NCBI GenBank assembly: GCA_944350085.1
Contig: CALVNY010000016.1
Span: forward strand, 1 to 36,590
Direction of reading: 5' to 3'
Source of the DNA: an uncultured Clostridia bacterium
Lineage (GTDB): Bacteria; Bacillota; Clostridia; Christensenellales; UBA1242
Length of the DNA stretch: 36,590 bases
Within the stretch, counting starts at the first letter, position 1, and every line of letters begins with the position of its first letter. Shown here piece by piece: positions 32,474-36,590 of the stretch. The position numbers and the translations under genes were made by a program. The notes beneath the pieces were generated by a model. It saw nothing but the letters and a program-made list of their open reading frames with translations. It was not told the DNA's origin and did not search any database.

Positions 32474-34635
32474 TATTCCCCCTTAATTTCGTCAACTCCT
32501 TTTATTGTTAAAGAAATTCTTTTTGTTTTAACATCAACCGACAAAACTTTAACTGTAACTTTGTCGCCAACTTTTAAAACTTCGCTTGGGTGTTTTATAT
32601 AATCTTTGCTAATTTCCGAAATGTGAACCAATCCATCTTGGTGAACGGAAATATCAACAAACACACCAAAATCAACAACATTTCTAACAACACCATCTAG
32701 CACCATACCTTCTTTTAGGTTTTCAATGCCAAGAAGTTCACTTTTTAAAACCGGCTTTGGCAAATCTTCTCTTATATCTCTTCCTGGCTTTACAAGTTCT
32801 TTAACTATGTCTTCCAAAGTTGGAACACCAATGTTTATTGTGTTTGCAACTTTTTCTATTCCAACTTGTTCTATCATACTTGGAAGCAATTTTAAATTTC
32901 CACATTTAATGTCGTCATCAGTTAAGTTAAAGTATTTTAATAGCCTATGGCAAGCATCATAACTTTCTGGATGAACTCCCGTGTTGTCCAAAATATTGTC
33001 GCCACCAACAACACGCAAGAAACCTGCACATTGTTCAAATGCTTTGTCCCCCAATTTTGGAACTTTTTTAATTTGCATAATATTTGTTATTGTTCCATTT
33101 TCCTTTCTAAATGTTTCAATATTTTTTGCAACTGTTTTGTTAAGCCCTGCAACATAAGAAAGCAAACTTGGGCTTGCAGTGTTTATGTCAACACCAACGC
33201 TATTAACACAATCTTCAACAACTCCTTCCAACACTTCAGTTAATCTGTTTTGTGGCATATCATGTTGATACTGCCCAACGCCAATGCTTTTTACATCAAT
33301 TTTTATAAGTTCGGCAAGAGGGTCTTGAAGTCTTCTTGCAATTGAAACAGCACTTCTAAGTGCAACATCAAATGTTGGAAATTCTTCTGCACCCAATTTG
33401 CTTGCAGAGTAAACAGACGCTCCTGCTTCATTTACAACTGCATATTCAACTTTGCGTTTTAATTTTTTAATTAAGTTTGCCACAAAAATTTCACTTTCTT
33501 TTGTTGCTGTTCCGTTTCCTATTGCAATTACATCAACATTGTGTTTGTAAACTAATTTTGCAATAATTACTTCTGCTTCTTCAATTTTGCTTTGTGGTGG
33601 AGTTGGATATATGACAGTTGTGTCTAGCACATTTCCATTTATGTCTATAACTGCAATTTTGCAACCCGTTCTATATGCTGGGTCAAGCCCTAATATTATT
33701 TTATTTTTAAGTGGTGGTTGCATTAATAGTGGTTTTAAATTTAGTTCAAACATTTTTATTGCTTGTTCGTTTGCTTTGTCAGTTAGGTCATTTCTAACTT
33801 CATTTTTTATGCTTGGTAGTATTAATCTATTATAAGCATCTAAACAAATAGGTTTTAAAACTTCTTCAAAAGGACTGTTCTTTTTAAGAACTTCTTTTTC
33901 AATTTTACTTAAAGCAAGTTCTTCATTTAGTTCAATTTCAACTTTTAAGCATTTTTCTTTTTCGCCACGATTTATTGCAAGAATTCTATGGCTAGGCAAT
34001 GTTTTAAGTGGAGATGAAAAATTGTCGTATGTTTTATAAACATAATTTTCTTCTGATTCTAGTAATTTGGTTTTAATTTCGCCTTTATTTAAAAGCAATT
34101 CCCTTAAAACTTTTCTTAAATTTGCATTGTCGGAAATGCCTTCAGCAACAATGTCGTATGCTCCATTTAATGCTTCTTCAACACTATTTACTTCCAATTC
34201 TGGATTTATAAATTCTTTGGCTTTTTCTTCTAAATTTCCACCTTTTTGGGAAATTATAAAATCTGCCAAAGGTTTTAATCCTTTTGCAATAGCAACGCTT
34301 GCTCTGGTTTTTCTTTTTGGCTTAAATGGTCTATAAATATCTTCAATCTCGGTTAGTGTTCCAGCAACATTTAATGCCTTTTCAATTTCAGGAGTCATGT
34401 TGCCTTGCTCACTAATTAATGAAAAAACTTCTTCTTTCCTTTTAAATAAGTTTCTTAAATATTTTAATCTATCATCAAATGCCCTAAGTGTTTGGTCGTC
34501 CAAACTACCTGTAAGTTCCTTTCTATATCTTGCAATAAAAGGAATTGTGCAACCTTCATCTAACAAATTTATTATGTTTTCTATGTGGTTTTCTTTTAGT
34601 CCAAATTCTAATTTTAATATTTCTTTTATTTCCAT
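32473..34635 (-). CDS. tex: Tex family RNA-binding transcription accessory protein
   Basis: 720 residues, full length for Tex. In order: helical N-terminus with CTIPFIARYRKELTGSLDDQ, the YqgF/RNase H-like domain (KIILGLDPAYRTGCKIAVID, then VDVIAIGNGTATKESE), helix-hairpin-helix repeats (SYVAGLNKTVAKNI, IMQIKKVPKLGDKAFEQ), and a C-terminal S1 domain (VLDGVVRNVVDFGVFVDISV, then DGLVHISEIS). Tex binds nucleic acid and RNA polymerase and affects transcription and, in some bacteria, toxin expression. Start at 34635 with AGGA upstream. All domains look intact. Confidence 0.97.
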   Translation of the reverse strand: MEIKEILKLEFGLKENHIENIINLLDEGCTIPFIARYRKELTGSLDDQTLRAFDDRLKYLRNLFKRKEEVFSLISEQGNMTPEIEKALNVAGTLTEIEDIYRPFKPKRKTRASVAIAKGLKPLADFIISQKGGNLEEKAKEFINPELEVNSVEEALNGAYDIVAEGISDNANLRKVLRELLLNKGEIKTKLLESEENYVYKTYDNFSSPLKTLPSHRILAINRGEKEKCLKVEIELNEELALSKIEKEVLKKNSPFEEVLKPICLDAYNRLILPSIKNEVRNDLTDKANEQAIKMFELNLKPLLMQPPLKNKIILGLDPAYRTGCKIAVIDINGNVLDTTVIYPTPPQSKIEEAEVIIAKLVYKHNVDVIAIGNGTATKESEIFVANLIKKLKRKVEYAVVNEAGASVYSASKLGAEEFPTFDVALRSAVSIARRLQDPLAELIKIDVKSIGVGQYQHDMPQNRLTEVLEGVVEDCVNSVGVDINTASPSLLSYVAGLNKTVAKNIETFRKENGTITNIMQIKKVPKLGDKAFEQCAGFLRVVGGDNILDNTGVHPESYDACHRLLKYFNLTDDDIKCGNLKLLPSMIEQVGIEKVANTINIGVPTLEDIVKELVKPGRDIREDLPKPVLKSELLGIENLKEGMVLDGVVRNVVDFGVFVDISVHQDGLVHISEISKDYIKHPSEVLKVGDKVTVKVLSVDVKTKRISLTIKGVDEIKGE

Positions 34636-34955
34636 ATTTTATCCTATTAAATTTCCTTTTTTTATTATATTAAAAAGCCTTTTTATCTTTTTAAATAATC
34701 ACTATTTATATTATATCAAATGCATAAATTTTAAACAATCAAATGCTTATCTTTTTAAACGAACAATTTGTAACAAAATTTGTTTTAAATTAATATTATG
34801 AAGTGTAAAGGCTTAAAACACCTTTACATTTCAACAAATAAAAATTTAAAATTAAAAAATATTGCTTTAAAATTTAAATCTTTTACCGTAGGGTTTATAT
34901 TTAAAAATTAAAGCGAGATTAACAAAAGACGAAATTTGTTGACCTAAGGAGAAAT
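34636..34955. other. Divergent intergenic region between tex and the Cys-rich surface protein
   Basis: About 320 bp, very AT-rich. It must hold promoters for both genes. TGTAAAGG/CCTTTACA (34804-34826) can form an 8-bp hairpin without a T-run. AAGGAG precedes the ATG at 34956. Nothing else seen. Confidence 0.45.
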
Positions 34956-35495
34956 ATGGCGTGTTGTAGATGTAGAAATTGTTGTTGTGGTTCAATAAAC
35001 TGTTGTTCTGTTTGTGTTAGCCCATTTGATAGATGTGGCAATCTAGTTGTAACACCTGAAATTGTTCCACCAACTATTATTCAACCACCAAACACTTTAA
35101 GCAATGTTAAAAATTATGCTTTTTTAACTAACCCTAGTGTTACTTTGTCTGCAAGTGGAAATATACCTTTGACTGTTACTTTATTAAACGGAACAAACAT
35201 TACTGTTTCTAGTCCTAACATTAACTTAAAGCAAGGAAATTATGAAGTAATTTATAGTTTAAATTCCACTCCAACAACTACTAGTTTAGCAAATGGCGAA
35301 CTAAGTTTATTGCTTAATGGTTCAACTGTTGCTAATTCAACCGTTGTAAATTCTTATAACAACACAAACACTGTTGCTTTTAGTGGTAATGTAATTGTCA
35401 ACGCTGGAAATAATTCCACTTTAACCTTATATTATGATGGTGGTGTGCCTGTAAATTTAACTGATGTTAAAGTTACAATAAAACAATTACCGTAA
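34956..35495 (+). CDS. Surface protein with Cys-rich leader and BclA-like jelly-roll domain
   Basis: 179 residues. The first 28 residues hold ten cysteines (MACCRCRNCCCGSINCC...), then a proline-rich spacer (PEIVPPTIIQPP), then about 130 residues of strands: SVTLSASGNIPLTVTLLNG, INLKQGNYEVIYSLNS and ALNGSTVANST-like repeats ending VKVTIKQLP. The last part resembles the TNF-like trimerising C-terminal domain of exosporium proteins such as BclA, without a collagen stalk. I infer a cell- or spore-surface role in which the leader cross-links by disulfides or binds metal. AAGGAG precedes the ATG and a strong terminator follows. Confidence 0.65.
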   Translation: MACCRCRNCCCGSINCCSVCVSPFDRCGNLVVTPEIVPPTIIQPPNTLSNVKNYAFLTNPSVTLSASGNIPLTVTLLNGTNITVSSPNINLKQGNYEVIYSLNSTPTTTSLANGELSLLLNGSTVANSTVVNSYNNTNTVAFSGNVIVNAGNNSTLTLYYDGGVPVNLTDVKVTIKQLP

Positions 35496-35501
35496 AGTTT
35501 T

Positions 35502-35545
35502 AGAATTGCATTTTATTGATATACTAAAATGCAATTCTTTTTTTT
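35502..35545 (+). terminator. Intrinsic terminator of the surface protein gene
   Basis: AGAATTGCATTTTA / TAAAATGCAATTCT, a 14-bp perfect stem, followed by ten T (three of the T shared with the stem end). Confidence 0.92.
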
Positions 35546-35696
35546 GTTGTAAAAATGATTTTAAAATTTAAAATTTTATGTCAAACCTATCACTTGTGTT
35601 TTGTTGACAGTTTTTTTATTAATTTATATACTTATATTAGATTTTTATTTTATAGTAAATAATTAAAATCTAAATAAAATTAAGGAAGTAAATTAA

Positions 35697-36563
35697 ATGA
35701 AAGTTGCAATTTGTTCTGATAGTTCACTAGACTTGTCAAAAGAATTAATAGAAAAAAACAACATATTTGTTATTCCTTTTGGAATTTCATTAGGTGATGA
35801 CCAATATCTTGATGGAAAAGATGTTACCCCTGAAAAAATTTTTGATTTTGTTGATAAAAACAAAATGTTGCCTAAAACAAGTGCTATTAATTCCGAAACA
35901 TACAAATGTTTTTTTGAAGGAATTTTAAAGTCTTATGACGCACTAATTTTCTTTTCAATATCTAGCGAATTTAGTAGTAGTTTTAATAATGCTGTAATTG
36001 CAAGCAATGATTTTAAAGACAAAGTTAAAGTTTTTGATTCAAGAAACCTTTCAGCAGGTGTTGGTATGCAAGTTTTGTTTGCTTGTCAACTACGAGATAA
36101 AGGATATGATTTAGACAAAATTTTTGATGCTGTTATGGTTAGAAGAAACTATGTTCAAACAAGTTTTGTAATTGAAAAATTAGATTATTTATATAAAGGT
36201 GGCAGATGCAATAGTTTGCAGTTCCTTGGTGCTAATTTATTAAAAATTAGGCCATCAATTATTGTTAAAAATGGCAAAATGGGTATGCACAAAAAATACA
36301 GGGGCAATATGGCAGATGTTGTTTATAAGTATATTAAAGACACTTTAGCCGAATTTAACACTCCTGATCATTCATTTTGTTTTATAACATATTCCTCTGC
36401 AACTGATGAAATGCTTAAAGCTGCCAACAAAGCAGTTGAAGAATATGGAAAATTTAAAACAGTTTACCACACAACTGCTGGTTCAACTGTTACAAGCCAT
36501 TGTGGAAAAAACACTCTTGGTATTTTGTATTACAATGATGGCAATGAAAAATATGATTTTTAA
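35697..36563 (+). CDS. DegV family fatty-acid-binding protein
   Basis: 288 residues, full length. N-terminal signature VAICSDSSLDLSKELIEK, then VIPFGISLGDDQYLDG, the fatty-acid pocket motif KTSAINSETYKCFFE, FFSISSEFSSSFNNAVIA, VFDSRNLSAGVGMQ, and in the second domain LDYLYKGGRCN and HTTAGSTVTSHCGKNTLG. DegV/FakB proteins bind a fatty acid and present it to the FakA kinase for phospholipid synthesis. AAGGAAG before the ATG. It is followed only by AT-rich sequence up to the window edge. Confidence 0.95.
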   Translation: MKVAICSDSSLDLSKELIEKNNIFVIPFGISLGDDQYLDGKDVTPEKIFDFVDKNKMLPKTSAINSETYKCFFEGILKSYDALIFFSISSEFSSSFNNAVIASNDFKDKVKVFDSRNLSAGVGMQVLFACQLRDKGYDLDKIFDAVMVRRNYVQTSFVIEKLDYLYKGGRCNSLQFLGANLLKIRPSIIVKNGKMGMHKKYRGNMADVVYKYIKDTLAEFNTPDHSFCFITYSSATDEMLKAANKAVEEYGKFKTVYHTTAGSTVTSHCGKNTLGILYYNDGNEKYDF

Positions 36564-36590
36564 AATAAATAGTTTTAAATTATATTAATA

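Noticed and set aside
34397..34801. Long plus-strand ORF opposite the tex start
   Set aside because: Antisense shadow of tex; no ribosome site and biased composition.

Overview
The window is a very AT-rich (about 30% GC by eye) stretch of a bacterial chromosome. The core genes on the right (Tex, ComF, DegV, YwaF/TMEM164-like, YgjV-like) and the Shine-Dalgarno style point to an uncultured low-GC Bacillota, most likely a gut-type Clostridia relative. Stop codons behave as in the standard code. I found no tRNA, rRNA or CRISPR array.

Left and centre (1-22,700) form a defence island, almost all on the minus strand. From left: the N-terminal two thirds of a type I restriction subunit HsdR, cut by the window edge; a three-gene operon of an RnlA-type RNase toxin, its RnlB antitoxin and, first in the operon, a TPR/cold-shock-domain protein; a frameshifted small ORF; a serine recombinase reduced to its N-terminus and fused to a repeated coding segment; about 1 kb of non-coding DNA with palindromes; a stand-alone reverse transcriptase (RT) split by a frameshift at an A8 run, behind a roughly 270-nt structured leader; a GHKL ATPase-nuclease protein; and a tightly overlapping six-gene operon of a cytosine-C5 methyltransferase, a DUF3883-like protein, a MORC/MutL-type ATPase, a Z1 helicase, a DUF4420 PD-(D/E)XK nuclease and an AIPR protein. 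That operon matches the MutL-Z1-DUF-AIPR (Mza) type of anti-phage system. A small autoregulated-looking HTH operon, an Asn-rich small protein and a strongly structured non-coding stretch follow.

A second copy of the repeat found in the broken recombinase lies at 22,329-22,700 in the same orientation. The two copies bracket about 17 kb containing the RT, ATPase and Mza modules, so this part could have moved or could be lost as a unit. The last 33 codons of the two copies differ at eight bases, all synonymous third positions, so the peptide they encode has been under selection.

Right (22,900-36,590) is ordinary chromosome with small membrane proteins, CYTH, Eis-like acetyltransferase, FkbM methyltransferase, YwaF-like, ComF, YgjV-like, Tex, a Cys-rich jelly-roll surface protein and DegV, separated by clear intrinsic terminators. 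Three minus-strand genes (4321, 28984, 29857) have a -10 box placed so that the predicted +1 is the A of the ATG, suggesting leaderless mRNAs.

Most interesting candidates: the TPR-CSD/RnlA/RnlB operon, the RT with its leader RNA, and the repeat-encoded selected peptide.
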